Below are positions 1 to 8,536 of a stretch of 64,000 nucleotides of DNA, piece after piece (the first letter of the stretch is position 1; every line of letters starts with the position of its first letter). The notes under the pieces are model-generated. The model ran no database searches. It saw only the letters and a program-made list of their open reading frames with translations, and was not told where the DNA came from. The stretch lies in assembly GCA_019419955.1 (NCBI GenBank), contig JAHZIB010000005.1:1-64000 (forward strand), in the 5' to 3' direction. The translations under genes were made by a program, and so were the position numbers. The stretch is from Clostridiales bacterium (lineage in GTDB: Bacteria; Bacillota; Clostridia; TANB77; CAG-508).

Positions 1-388
1 TTATTTGGTCTGCTACATCATCTAGTTGCTCCTGCTCTGACTTTGTTGAATTTGCCGTTTGCTCTGCTGCCCATTTTGCTTGGTCTACTAAGCCTCCTTC
101 TCCTAGTGCTACATTTATTGTTACTGCTGCTAATATTATCATTATTACTACTGTTATTATTAGTGCTAGTAAGGTTATTCCTTTCTCATTTGCACACAAA
201 AAGGATAGATTATTTCCAAAAAAACTTTTGTCTTTTTTACATCGTTTTTTGCCATAATCCATCCCTTTATTTATATTTCTTACTATATTTTCTACATCAA
301 AAGCAGAACAAGTTTTCTCTATTCTCTTGCTCTCTCTCTCTCTCTCTCTTACAGCCATGCAGGTTCTATTGATTTCGTTTTTTCTCAT
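1..388 (-). CDS. Type IV prepilin-like protein, 3' part outside window
   Basis: The minus-strand frame open from position 388 to the window edge encodes a type III-like prepilin signal: residues NEKG followed by ITLLALIITVVIMIILAA, a hydrophobic helix, then an acidic/Gln-rich stretch. The glycine is the expected prepilin peptidase cleavage site, so the product is probably a pseudopilin or pilin-like surface protein. The ATG at 388 is chosen because AAAGGAG lies 7 bases upstream (395-402); an in-frame ATG at 406 has a weaker site. This start gives an unusually long leader of about 70 residues before the cleavage glycine, including Arg-Glu repeats encoded by a GA dinucleotide tract (331-349). 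The C-terminus is cut by the window. No pilus assembly gene is nearby. Function is inferred from the N-terminus only. Confidence 0.6.
   Translation of the reverse strand, partial: MRKNEINRTCMAVRERERESKRIEKTCSAFDVENIVRNINKGMDYGKKRCKKDKSFFGNNLSFLCANEKGITLLALIITVVIMIILAAVTINVALGEGGLVDQAKWAAEQTANSTKSEQEQLDDVADQI
331..349 (+). repeat. TC/GA dinucleotide microsatellite inside prepilin-like CDS
   Basis: About nine and a half uninterrupted TC units on the plus strand (GA on the coding strand) lie between the start codon and the hydrophobic helix of the prepilin-like gene. The tract encodes alternating Arg and Glu. A gain or loss of one unit would shift the reading frame. Confidence 0.85.
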
Positions 389-429
389 CTCGCGTCTCCT
401 TTCCATTTTTTATCTCTTTGTTCATGCTA

Positions 430-458
430 ATTTTATACTATTAATATTATTTTGACAA
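430..458 (-). promoter_or_regulatory. Possible promoter of prepilin-like gene
   Basis: On the minus strand TTGTCA (453-458) is followed after 17 bases by TAAAAT (430-435), about 25-40 bases upstream of the gene's ribosome binding site. It fits a housekeeping sigma promoter; not proven. Confidence 0.4.
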
Positions 459-491
459 GTACTTTTCTGAATTTTCTTCAACTCAAACGTA

Positions 492-552
492 ACCAAGCAA
501 GCTATATGTATATTTAGAGAAATTCGATAAATATACATATAGCTTGCTTGGT
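492..552 (-). terminator. Perfect 25-bp inverted repeat, probable terminator
   Basis: Positions 492-516 and 528-552 are perfect reverse complements separated by an 11-base loop. The element is the last structure downstream of topA before the prepilin-like gene's promoter. It lacks a clean T-tract, so it could instead be an mRNA 3'-end stabiliser or a repeat. Confidence 0.5.
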
Positions 553-582
553 ATTAGTAGAAATATAACGACCCCAAGTTAC

Positions 583-706
583 AGAATAATGATCATTGCA
601 CATTTTAAGTCCGCGCAGGGAGATTCCAATTAAAAATTTTAACAAGCTTGATAAGAGTTGTTTATGAAAATTTTTAATGAAACTCCCGTTGCAGGACAAT
701 TATTCT
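583..706. other. Long nested inverted repeat; candidate structured RNA
   Basis: A nested palindrome: agaataat (583-590) pairs with attattct (699-706); gtcc (609-612) with ggac (694-697); gggag (618-622) with ctccc (683-687); and a 12-bp AT stem (629-640 with 667-678) closes a 26-base apical loop. Internal bulges separate the stems, giving a long rod with side loops. It lies between the topA stop codon and the hairpin at 492-552. A rod with internal bubbles recalls 6S-type RNAs, but I cannot assign a family; it could also be a non-autonomous repeat element. A 61-codon frame across it is not convincing as a gene. Confidence 0.4.
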
Positions 707-750
707 ATTAAACCTTTATCTAGTAAAAAAACTGTAACTATTTTTTAACA

Positions 751-2727
751 CTATTTCTTTGGTTTATTCCATGAAATATAATCACAAGATGCAGGATTAT
801 TTTCACATATATAAAACTTGCGCTTTTTCTTAGATTTACGCACCTGAATTTTTCCACCACATTTCGGACAAGGAACATCAATTGTCTCCACAAATGGCTT
901 TGCATTCTTACATTCTGGATAACCAGGACATGCTAAAAACTTTCCATACCTTCCATATTTTATAACCATCATTCTTCCACACTTTTCACATGGTACATCT
1001 GAAATCTCTTCCGTCAATTCAACATGTTCTAGCTCTTTCTCTACCTTTTCAACTTCTTTTTCAAATGGTCCATAAAACTCCATTATAACCTGTTTCCAAC
1101 TCTCTTTTCCTTCTGCCACTTCGTCAAATTCTTCTTCTATTTTTGCAGTAAATTCAATATTAATTACATCTGTAAAATTTTCTGTAAGTAATTTATTCAC
1201 AACTTTTCCAAGTTCTGTTGGAACTAATTGTTTTTGCTCTTTTTCTATATACCTTCTTTCTAAAATCGTTGTAATTGTTGGAGAATAAGTACTTGGTCTT
1301 CCTATGCCTTTTTCTTCCAACGCCTTTACCAAACTTGCTTCTGTATATCTTGGCGGTGGTTCTGTAAAACTTTGTTTAGAATCTATTTTCTTTTTTATAA
1401 CTTCTTGCCCTTCTTTCAATTCTGGCACAAAAGAATCCTTATCGTCTTCCTTGTCATCATCCTGCGTTTCTACATAAAGCACCATAAAACCTTTAAACTT
1501 AAGCGACTGACCTGTTGCTCTAAAATTATAATTGTTTACATCTATATTGGCAGAAATGGTATCATAAACTGCTGCTTGCATTTGACTTGCAAGAAATCTA
1601 TTATATATCAATTTGTACAATTTATATTGCTCTTTAGTCAGACTATCCTTAATTTTCTCTGGATTCAAGTCAATATATGTTGGTCTTATACCCTCATGAG
1701 CATCCTGTGAATTCTGCTTGGTTTTATAATATCTATTTTCATAATATTCTTTTCCATATTGTCTCTCAATCTCAATTTTTGCTGCAGCCCTTGCCTCATC
1801 AGAAATTCTTGTAGAGTCAGTTCTCATATATGTAATTAAACCAACTGTTCCCTTCCCCTCTACTTTAACACCTTCATATAAACCTTGTGCAATAGACATA
1901 GTTTTCTTCAACGTAAATCCTAATTTTCTAGAAGCCTCCTGTTGCATAGTACTTGTAGTAAATGGTGGCGCTGGAGTTCTTTTTCTCTCTCCTTTCTTAA
2001 CTTCGCTTACAATATACTTGCCATTTTCAATATTCTTTAGAATCACATCAACTTCTTCTTTGCAATGAAGTTCAATTTTCTTTTTATCCTTACCATATAA
2101 TTTCGCCACAAAAGTCTTTCTCGAAACCTCATCAAGCAAAGTAACAAAAATATTCCAATACTCCTCTGGTATAAACTTTTCTATTTCTTCTTCCCTATCA
2201 ACAATTAGCTTTACGGCAACAGATTGCACTCTACCTGCCGATAATCCCCTTCTTACTTTCTTCCAAAGAACGGGACTAATCTTATAGCCAACTATTCTAT
2301 CAAGCACACGTCTTGCCTGCTGAGCATCTGTCAAATTCATGTCTATTTTTCTTGGATGCTTTATTGAATTTTGTACTGCATCCTTGGTAATTTCATTAAA
2401 AGTAACTCTGCAAGTACTATCTTCTGGAATTTGCAATATATATGCCAAATGCCACGCTATAGCTTCTCCTTCACGGTCAGGGTCAGTTGCCAAAAAAACT
2501 TTTTTAGCTTTTTTAGCTTCTGCTTTCAAAGATTTAATTAAATCTCCTTTTCCTCTAATATTTATATACTCGGGTTCAAAGTCATGCTCAATATCTATCC
2601 CCATTTTAGACTTAGGTAAATCTCTAATGTGCCCCATAGAGGCAACAACTTTAGTATTTCCTCCTAAAAATTTTTTTATTGTATTAGCCTTTGCCGGCGA
2701 CTCAACAATTATTAATTTATCTGCCAT
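751..2727 (-). CDS. topA: DNA topoisomerase I (type IA)
   Basis: Relaxes negative supercoils through a transient 5'-phosphotyrosine link. Residues 1-115 form the Toprim domain (KLIIVESPAKA at the start, TDPDREGEAIAWH at about 81-93). The catalytic tyrosine is in YMRTDSTRIS, Tyr300. SAGRVQS near 163 is the conserved type IA motif. The C-terminus carries two Cys4 zinc-ribbon repeats (CxxCG about 575 and CPKCGG about 620). At 658 residues it is slightly shorter than the usual ~690. The start is the ATG at 2727. Its Shine-Dalgarno AAAGGAG (2760-2766) is 32 bases away, but a perfect hairpin fills the gap (see that entry). dprA, which often precedes topA in Bacillota, is not adjacent. Confidence 0.97.
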   Translation of the reverse strand: MADKLIIVESPAKANTIKKFLGGNTKVVASMGHIRDLPKSKMGIDIEHDFEPEYINIRGKGDLIKSLKAEAKKAKKVFLATDPDREGEAIAWHLAYILQIPEDSTCRVTFNEITKDAVQNSIKHPRKIDMNLTDAQQARRVLDRIVGYKISPVLWKKVRRGLSAGRVQSVAVKLIVDREEEIEKFIPEEYWNIFVTLLDEVSRKTFVAKLYGKDKKKIELHCKEEVDVILKNIENGKYIVSEVKKGERKRTPAPPFTTSTMQQEASRKLGFTLKKTMSIAQGLYEGVKVEGKGTVGLITYMRTDSTRISDEARAAAKIEIERQYGKEYYENRYYKTKQNSQDAHEGIRPTYIDLNPEKIKDSLTKEQYKLYKLIYNRFLASQMQAAVYDTISANIDVNNYNFRATGQSLKFKGFMVLYVETQDDDKEDDKDSFVPELKEGQEVIKKKIDSKQSFTEPPPRYTEASLVKALEEKGIGRPSTYSPTITTILERRYIEKEQKQLVPTELGKVVNKLLTENFTDVINIEFTAKIEEEFDEVAEGKESWKQVIMEFYGPFEKEVEKVEKELEHVELTEEISDVPCEKCGRMMVIKYGRYGKFLACPGYPECKNAKPFVETIDVPCPKCGGKIQVRKSKKKRKFYICENNPASCDYISWNKPKK

Positions 2728-2733
2728 AATACC

Positions 2734-2759
2734 TATGTGATAAAGTTTTTTATCACATA
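2734..2759 (-). promoter_or_regulatory. Hairpin between Shine-Dalgarno and topA start
   Basis: 2734-2744 and 2749-2759 are perfect 11-bp complements with a 4-base loop. The stem directly abuts AAAGGAG (2760-2766) and ends 6 bases before the ATG. Folding reduces the effective SD-to-start distance from 32 to 6 bases, the ideal spacing. The palindrome could also be a protein operator, although its half-sites are too far apart for a CRP-type site. Confidence 0.6.
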
Positions 2760-2816
2760 CTCCTTTCTTTATTTGTCTAAATTATATGCACTTTTTATAA
2801 AAATAGTCTATATAGT

Positions 2817-2845
2817 ATAATACAGCATTTTTTTTATTTTTGCAA
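2817..2845 (-). promoter_or_regulatory. Probable topA promoter
   Basis: TTGCAA (2840-2845), 17-base spacer, TATTAT (2817-2822) on the minus strand, about 50 bases upstream of the topA ribosome binding site. A weaker TATAAT-like box lies downstream of it. Confidence 0.5.
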
Positions 2846-2872
2846 GTTATTTAAAAAATTCGTAAACAATTT

Positions 2873-2915
2873 AGTTACAGGATAATGGTTTTCAACAATC
2901 CATTATCCTGTAACT
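2873..2915 (-). terminator. 16-bp hairpin after DUF6514-like gene
   Basis: 2873-2888 and 2900-2915 are perfect complements around an 11-base loop, 37 bases downstream of the stop of the small gene at 2953. AT-rich sequence follows on the minus strand. Part of its stem (agttaca..ataat) resembles the sequence at 578-590. Confidence 0.55.
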
Positions 2916-2952
2916 TATCAATTTACATAATGCATTTTCTTGAATAATAACA

Positions 2953-3267
2953 TTATTCTAAAACTGTTGTATCTGATATAATATCGTCAACTGTCACTGG
3001 TGTTACTTTATTATGTAGCATAATTTCTAGTAATTTATTAATTTTCGCTTCTTCATTAGAAATATTATTGACTATTTTTGATTCAATATTAAATCTTTCG
3101 TCTTTCATTATCTTTTTTACTACTTCAATTCCATATTCTCTTTTGTTTTCTTCATTAAAGTCTCTTGTTTCATAATACTCTAGTTCAATTTCTTCAATGA
3201 CCTCTTTTTCATCACAGTCTGAACTGCTAATGCTAGTTTTTCCAAAGAAACTTTTTTTGTACTCCAT
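2953..3267 (-). CDS. Small acidic protein, DUF6514-like
   Basis: 104 residues, acidic, no signal peptide or membrane segment. The order of features, an EYGIEVVKK strand, an NIS segment and a C-terminal NKVTPVTVDDIISD motif, matches my recollection of the clostridial DUF6514 family of unknown function. The start ATG at 3267 is preceded by AAAGGGGGAAG about 10 bases upstream. It lies alone between murG and topA with its own hairpin terminator. Function unknown; the family assignment is from memory of the motif and not from a search. Confidence 0.7.
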   Translation of the reverse strand: MEYKKSFFGKTSISSSDCDEKEVIEEIELEYYETRDFNEENKREYGIEVVKKIMKDERFNIESKIVNNISNEEAKINKLLEIMLHNKVTPVTVDDIISDTTVLE

Positions 3268-3373
3268 CTTTTGTGCTTCCCCCTTTCATATAAGTAAAAT
3301 ACTTTTTTACTATATTATAAATTTATATAAATATCAAGCACTTTCGTCTTGCAGGGTTCGACAAAATTTGACA

Positions 3374-3407
3374 TAAAGTAACATTATAAAAATTATACGT
3401 TACTTTA
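3374..3407 (-). terminator. Weak hairpin overlapping murG stop
   Basis: taaagtaac (3374-3382) pairs with gttacttta (3399-3407), which includes the murG stop codon; further AT pairs extend inward. It is at the end of the dcw cluster but lacks a T-tract. Confidence 0.3.
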
Positions 3408-4515
3408 CAACTCTTCTTATTTCCTCATATATTCTATCTTCCACATTTGGTATTGCAATTTTTTCAGCATTTTTAGCCATCTGAGCTAATCTATCTTTAT
3501 TACTTATTATTTTAGTAATCTCACTACTCAAAAGCTCCGAATTCAAATCTTTATCAAGAATAATCTCGGCTGCTCCAACTTTTTCTAAAACCCTTGCATT
3601 GTATTCTTGATGGTTTTCTGTAGCAAATGGAAATGGTATAAATATTGCTGGCTTACCTGTAACAGAAATTTCTGTTATTGTCATAGCTCCACTTCTACAT
3701 ACAACTAAATCACATGAATTCATAATTTCTTCCATATTATAAATATAAGGTACTATTTTTACATTTTCTATATTATCTATATCTTCATTCACTTCATTCA
3801 AGCTTTGCTTAATTTTTTCATATTGTTCTGGTCCCGCTGCCCAAACTATTTGGTAATCTTTGTTCTTCTTATTTACTATTATCTCTATAAAACTCCTGTT
3901 TATGCTTCTTGCACCTTGGCTTCCTCCAAAAACCAATACCACTGGCTTATTTCCATACACTCCCAACTGTTTCTTTATTCCTGCTTTCTCTTGCTCGGTT
4001 AAGTTTAGTTTTTTTAATTTTATTGGATTACCAGTTACTATTACATTTTGAGCATTTTTCAATCTTTTCTTCGCATCTACAAAACCAACAAGTATCGCAT
4101 CTGCTCTTTTCTTGAATAGCTTAACTGCAATTCCAGGAAAAGCATTGCTTTCATGCAATACCACAGGAATTCCTAGTTTTTTCGCGGCAAAAACTACTGG
4201 AACACATATATAACCACCTGTACCTATTACAACATCAGGTTTAAACACCTGTAAAATGTTTCTAGCTTCCTTAATTGATTTAAATGTAACATATAAATTT
4301 TTAAGATTCTGCACAGTCAATTTTCTTTCTAATCCATGTGCATCTATAACTTTCAAAACATATCCTGCTCTTGGAACCAAATCATTTTCTAGCCCTCTAT
4401 TTGTTCCAATAAATATAATTTGAGAATTTGGCTCTTTTTCCTTTATTTTATTTGCTATAGCTATACCAGGATTTATATGCCCACCTGTGCCTGCCGCTGC
4501 AATTACGACCCTCAT
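3400..4515 (-). CDS. murG: UDP-GlcNAc:undecaprenyl-PP-MurNAc-pentapeptide transferase (lipid II synthase)
   Basis: Adds N-acetylglucosamine to lipid I on the inner membrane face. It has the GT28 N-terminal glycine-rich loop (AAGTGGHINPG, residues 6-16), the ESNAFPG motif and GGSQGARSIN in the C-terminal nucleotide-binding half. The ATG at 4515 is chosen: GGGAGG (about 4521-4526) sits just upstream of it, and an upstream in-frame GTG at 4533 would place that site inside the coding sequence. The 371-residue length is typical. It is the last gene of the dcw cluster, 33 bases after ftsW. Confidence 0.96.
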   Translation of the reverse strand: MRVVIAAAGTGGHINPGIAIANKIKEKEPNSQIIFIGTNRGLENDLVPRAGYVLKVIDAHGLERKLTVQNLKNLYVTFKSIKEARNILQVFKPDVVIGTGGYICVPVVFAAKKLGIPVVLHESNAFPGIAVKLFKKRADAILVGFVDAKKRLKNAQNVIVTGNPIKLKKLNLTEQEKAGIKKQLGVYGNKPVVLVFGGSQGARSINRSFIEIIVNKKNKDYQIVWAAGPEQYEKIKQSLNEVNEDIDNIENVKIVPYIYNMEEIMNSCDLVVCRSGAMTITEISVTGKPAIFIPFPFATENHQEYNARVLEKVGAAEIILDKDLNSELLSSEITKIISNKDRLAQMAKNAEKIAIPNVEDRIYEEIRRVVK

Positions 4516-4548
4516 GCTAACCTCCCTTTTCACTTTATCCTTCAGATA

Positions 4549-5727
4549 TTATGTCTTTGATTTTGCCTTTGAAATATTCAGCAAAATACCGCACATACCC
4601 AATAATATTACCAGAGCTGTACCACCAGCGCTAAAGAATGGAAGCGACATTCCTGTATTTGGTATAGTATTAGTAACAACTCCTATATTTATTACCACTT
4701 GTATCATAACAAGTGTAGTTATTCCTGTTGCAAGTAAACTGCCAAACATATCAGGAGACTTCATTGCTATGATAATACCTCTCCAAATGAATAATGCAAA
4801 TAAAATTATAACTACTGCACATCCTATAAATCCTAATTCCTCTGCTAATATTGAAAATATAAAATCATTTTGCGGTTCTGATACATATAAATATTTCTGT
4901 TTACTTTCTCCTAAGCCTACTCCGAATAAACCTCCTGAGCCAATTGCGTATAGACTTTGTATTGTTTGCCATCCTGTTCCTGTTGGGTCTTGCCATGGAT
5001 CCATATAATTTAATATTCTATCAATTCTAAAGTTTGCACTTGATGCGCTCTCTCCTGCCGTTGCTAAAAATACTCCTAAAGCAGTAGCTCCTAATCCACC
5101 AACAACTACCCCTGTCAAAATGAAGTGTAAAAGTCTACAACCTGCCATTATCATCATTACAAATGTAATCGATGCCATAACTATACCAACACTCATGTGG
5201 TTTTGAATAAAGAAAGCTATTCCAACTGGTGGAACTAAAAACAATAGTGGTTTTATAAAGCCTTTCGTAAAACTCCTAAGTTCATCCTTATGATCTGTCA
5301 AATATCCTGCATAAAATATTATCATTCCCACTTTTGTTAACTCTGATGGTTGAAATCTCGAAAAACCTAAATCAATCCACCTTGTTGCTCCACTTACATT
5401 AACACCTAAACCTGGTATTAAAACAAGTAAAAGTGCTCCAACTGATAGCCAATATATTGGCCAATATAATTTTTTATATATTCTATAATCTACTTTAGAA
5501 AAAAACCACATTGTAGCTAGACCAAGTACAGCAAATATAACCTGCTTTGTTACATATGTATAACTATCTCCTGTTTCAGCAAGTGCTGATGGAGCACTTG
5601 CCGATAGAACCATGACAATACCAAATGACAACAGTATTATTATTATTACTACTAAAACAAAATCTATTTGTGGTCTTTTCCTTTGTACTCCCCCTACTTT
5701 ATTAATATTTTTAGTTTTATTTTGCAT
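4549..5727 (-). CDS. ftsW: SEDS peptidoglycan glycosyltransferase, FtsW/SpoVE type
   Basis: Integral membrane SEDS protein that polymerises lipid II, normally with a class B PBP at the septum. About ten hydrophobic segments follow a basic N-terminus, and the conserved C-terminal region NTIPNTGMSLPFFSAGGTA is present. Position between mraY and murG indicates the division or spore-cortex paralogue; the other SEDS protein in the window is at 56690. The ATG at 5727 is preferred, with GGAAAGGA about 12 bases upstream; a TTG at 5739 would nearly overlap that site. murD normally lies just upstream but is absent. Confidence 0.92.
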   Translation of the reverse strand: MQNKTKNINKVGGVQRKRPQIDFVLVVIIIILLSFGIVMVLSASAPSALAETGDSYTYVTKQVIFAVLGLATMWFFSKVDYRIYKKLYWPIYWLSVGALLLVLIPGLGVNVSGATRWIDLGFSRFQPSELTKVGMIIFYAGYLTDHKDELRSFTKGFIKPLLFLVPPVGIAFFIQNHMSVGIVMASITFVMMIMAGCRLLHFILTGVVVGGLGATALGVFLATAGESASSANFRIDRILNYMDPWQDPTGTGWQTIQSLYAIGSGGLFGVGLGESKQKYLYVSEPQNDFIFSILAEELGFIGCAVVIILFALFIWRGIIIAMKSPDMFGSLLATGITTLVMIQVVINIGVVTNTIPNTGMSLPFFSAGGTALVILLGMCGILLNISKAKSKT

Positions 5728-5857
5728 TCTGTATATCAATCCTTTCCGAATTGCAAAATCCTCTTTTTAAATTCTTTAGTTTTATGATACCTCTTTTACT
5801 CATAGTTTTTTAAACATGTATATTCCAAAACTCTATTTTTGAATATGCAATATCTAA

Positions 5858-6835
5858 TTAAATTGCAAATAATCCAATAACGCAAAATACTAACGTTATT
5901 AAGCTAAAAACAGAAACTATTTTGTTTTCCTTCCATCCTGATAATTCAAAATGGTGGTGTATTGGTGTCATTTTAAATATTCTATTACCAGTTTTCTTAA
6001 AATATGCAACCTGTATCATTACAGATAATGTTTCAATAATTGGTATTATAGCAATTATTAGAAGTAACAATGGCATTTTTAAATACAGTGCTATACCTGC
6101 TATTGCTCCACCAAGCATTAAAGAGCCCGTATCTCCCATCATGACTTTTGCTGGGTTTAAATTAAATAATAAGAAACCTAAACATGCACCAATTAAAATT
6201 GCTCCCACTATTGTAACCTCTTTTACACCAAGTAATATTGAAATCACAGTTAAACAAGTAATAATTATTGTTGTTACACTTGTAGACAAACCATCAATTC
6301 CATCTGTTAAATTTATTGCATTTGTTGTAGCAAGCATAACTAATACAGCAAAGATTACATATAACCAGACTGGAAGCGTAATATATTCTTTTACAAAAGG
6401 AATATATATATCTGTTCCTATTCCAAATACGTTTATAAGTATAATAGTATATGCAACTGCAATTACTAATAATCCAAGCATTTTCGCTTTAGGGCTTAAC
6501 CCCTTTGTATTCTTTAATATCAATTTTTTAAAATCATCTATAAATCCTATCAATCCAAAACCTACTGCTACACCAATTAGTGGAATTATTGCTTTTGCAA
6601 TCTCTGATTGGTCCTTCATGTATTCGAAATATGCAAATACTCCTAAAGTCACCAACGTTATTCCCATGATTATTCCACCCATCGTTGGTGTACCCTGTTT
6701 CTTCAAATGAGACTGCGGTCCCTCTTGTCTTTCAAATTGCCCTATTTTTAATCTTCGCAATACTGGTACAATTATCAAGGATAATATTACGCTTACCGCA
6801 AAAGAAAGTAGTAATATCTTATTCTGATATTGCAT
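5858..6835 (-). CDS. mraY: Phospho-MurNAc-pentapeptide translocase
   Basis: Transfers phospho-MurNAc-pentapeptide to undecaprenyl phosphate, forming lipid I. Ten hydrophobic helices, the N-terminal GTPTMGGI motif, the Mg-binding FIDDFKK and NAINLTDGIDGLS signatures and the C-terminal PIHHHFELSGW are all visible. 325 residues is family-typical. AAAGGAGG lies 7 bases upstream of the ATG. It sits 39 bases after murE, where murF would usually be found first. Confidence 0.97.
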   Translation of the reverse strand: MQYQNKILLLSFAVSVILSLIIVPVLRRLKIGQFERQEGPQSHLKKQGTPTMGGIIMGITLVTLGVFAYFEYMKDQSEIAKAIIPLIGVAVGFGLIGFIDDFKKLILKNTKGLSPKAKMLGLLVIAVAYTIILINVFGIGTDIYIPFVKEYITLPVWLYVIFAVLVMLATTNAINLTDGIDGLSTSVTTIIITCLTVISILLGVKEVTIVGAILIGACLGFLLFNLNPAKVMMGDTGSLMLGGAIAGIALYLKMPLLLLIIAIIPIIETLSVMIQVAYFKKTGNRIFKMTPIHHHFELSGWKENKIVSVFSLITLVFCVIGLFAI

Positions 6836-6873
6836 ATATTTTCCTCCTTTGATTTACTATGAATGAAAGATAA

Positions 6874-8352
6874 TTATCTTTCATTCTCTATTATTTCATT
6901 CACTATTATTCTCTCATCAAATGGGTACTTTTTCTTGTTTATCTCCTGTGTAATTTCATGTCCTTTTCCAGCTAGAACAATTATATCTTTTTTATTAGCC
7001 ATTTTAATTGCTTTTTTAATTGCTTCTACTCTATCTACTATACATTCATATTTGCCGTTAGTAGCTTTTATTCCTTCCTCTATATCATTTATAATTGCTT
7101 GTGGCTCTTCTGTTCTAGGATTATCTGAAGTTAGAATTGTATAGTCTGCTACTCTACCTGAAACCTCACCCATCATAGGTCTTTTTCTCTTGTCTCTATC
7201 TCCTCCACATCCAAATACTGAAATAACTCTACCTTTTGTATATATCTTTACTGTAGACAGTATCTTTTCCAAGCTTTCTGGGGTATGCGCATAGTCTATC
7301 ATAATTGTAAGTCCAAGTTTATTGTCTACAAGTTCACTTCTTCCTGGTACTCTAATATTTATTAGTGCCTCTTTTATATTTTCATTACTACAACCAAACT
7401 GCATTGCAACAGCAATGGCTACTAAAGAATTATATACACTAAATCTTCCAGGTATAGAAACTTTTATTCTTTCATTTCTATCACCAATCTTAACTTTGTA
7501 ATCAACATATTGATTTGTAACAGTAATATCTTTTGCAAGTACATCACAATGATTATCAATTCCAAATGTTGTTATTTGGCATTCTGGTACAAGCTTTGGA
7601 ACCATAGCTGCATATATATCGTCAGCATTCACAAAACCCTTCTTACACATTTTAAACAACTTAAGTTTCGAATTAAAGTAATCCTCAATGTCGTTATGTT
7701 CTTTTTCACTTATATGGTCTTCTGCCAAATTTGTAAATATTCCATAATCAAAGTCACATCCTGCCACTCTGTCTAATTTTAGACTTTGTGATGACACTTC
7801 CATAACAATTACTTCGCATTTTTCTTCTACCATTTTGCTAAAAATTTCTTGAAGCTGTAGGCTTTCTGGAGTAGTAATATCATTGTCCGCAATTTTTTTA
7901 CCTCCAACATATGAAGCCACAGTACCAATTAGGCCTACCCTTATGCCTTGTTTTTCCAAAATGTCTTTTATCATATACGTTGTTGTTGTTTTTCCCTTTG
8001 TACCTGTAACCCCAATAAGTTTCACCTTTTTTGAAGGATTCTTATAAAAGTTGCAAGCTGCAATAGCCAAAGCATATCTTGTGTCATTTGTTAATATCAA
8101 AGTTACATTATCCAAATTTGTTTTCAAAAAGTTTTTATCTATCTCACCCTCTTGAGCCATAATAACTCTTGCACCATTATCTATAGCTTCTTCTATATGT
8201 TCATGCCCATCAAAATCAAATCCTTTTATGGCAACAAACATATCTCCTTTTTGAACCTTTTTAGAATTATTACTTATGTTAGGAATGTCAATATCTAAAT
8301 TTCCCTTTACCTTTAAGTTATCTAAACCTGCTAAAATAGCTTTCAATTCCAT
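6874..8352 (-). CDS. murE: UDP-MurNAc-L-Ala-D-Glu--meso-diaminopimelate ligase
   Basis: Cytoplasmic Mur ligase adding the third stem-peptide residue. The ATP loop GVTGTKGKTTTTYM is near residue 110, the central ligase domain contains YAHTPESLEKIL, and the C-terminal domain contains SDNPRTE. The DNPR motif is the established signature of meso-diaminopimelate-adding MurE, so the wall is probably DAP type. The ATG at 8352 (492 residues) is chosen because AAAGGGG precedes it by 9 bases and MELKAILAGL matches family N-termini; a TTG 10 codons upstream has no site. Confidence 0.95.
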   Translation of the reverse strand: MELKAILAGLDNLKVKGNLDIDIPNISNNSKKVQKGDMFVAIKGFDFDGHEHIEEAIDNGARVIMAQEGEIDKNFLKTNLDNVTLILTNDTRYALAIAACNFYKNPSKKVKLIGVTGTKGKTTTTYMIKDILEKQGIRVGLIGTVASYVGGKKIADNDITTPESLQLQEIFSKMVEEKCEVIVMEVSSQSLKLDRVAGCDFDYGIFTNLAEDHISEKEHNDIEDYFNSKLKLFKMCKKGFVNADDIYAAMVPKLVPECQITTFGIDNHCDVLAKDITVTNQYVDYKVKIGDRNERIKVSIPGRFSVYNSLVAIAVAMQFGCSNENIKEALINIRVPGRSELVDNKLGLTIMIDYAHTPESLEKILSTVKIYTKGRVISVFGCGGDRDKRKRPMMGEVSGRVADYTILTSDNPRTEEPQAIINDIEEGIKATNGKYECIVDRVEAIKKAIKMANKKDIIVLAGKGHEITQEINKKKYPFDERIIVNEIIENER

Positions 8353-8536
8353 AAAAAAGTTTCCCCTTTCTCTCAACTTCAAAATATGCCGTTTACATTA
8401 TATAACTATTTTTCGTTTTTGTACATACTTTGACATTTTTTTCTTTATTTTTATTATTTTCTCTTTGTTTTCCCTATAAAAAACATTATATTTTTAACAT
8501 CCACCTTTTAATTTTCCTTAAAAATTTTATCCTATT

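Noticed and set aside
43..372. Leucine-rich plus-strand open frame
   Set aside because: It is the antisense of the prepilin-like gene's hydrophobic helix and has no ribosome binding site.
514..699. 61-codon minus-strand frame downstream of topA
   Set aside because: It runs through the nested inverted repeat, lacks an SD and has no recognisable protein feature.
2734..2759. CRP/FNR-type operator at the topA palindrome
   Set aside because: TGTGA and TCACA are 12 bases apart instead of 6, and the placement exactly between SD and start suggests an RNA hairpin.
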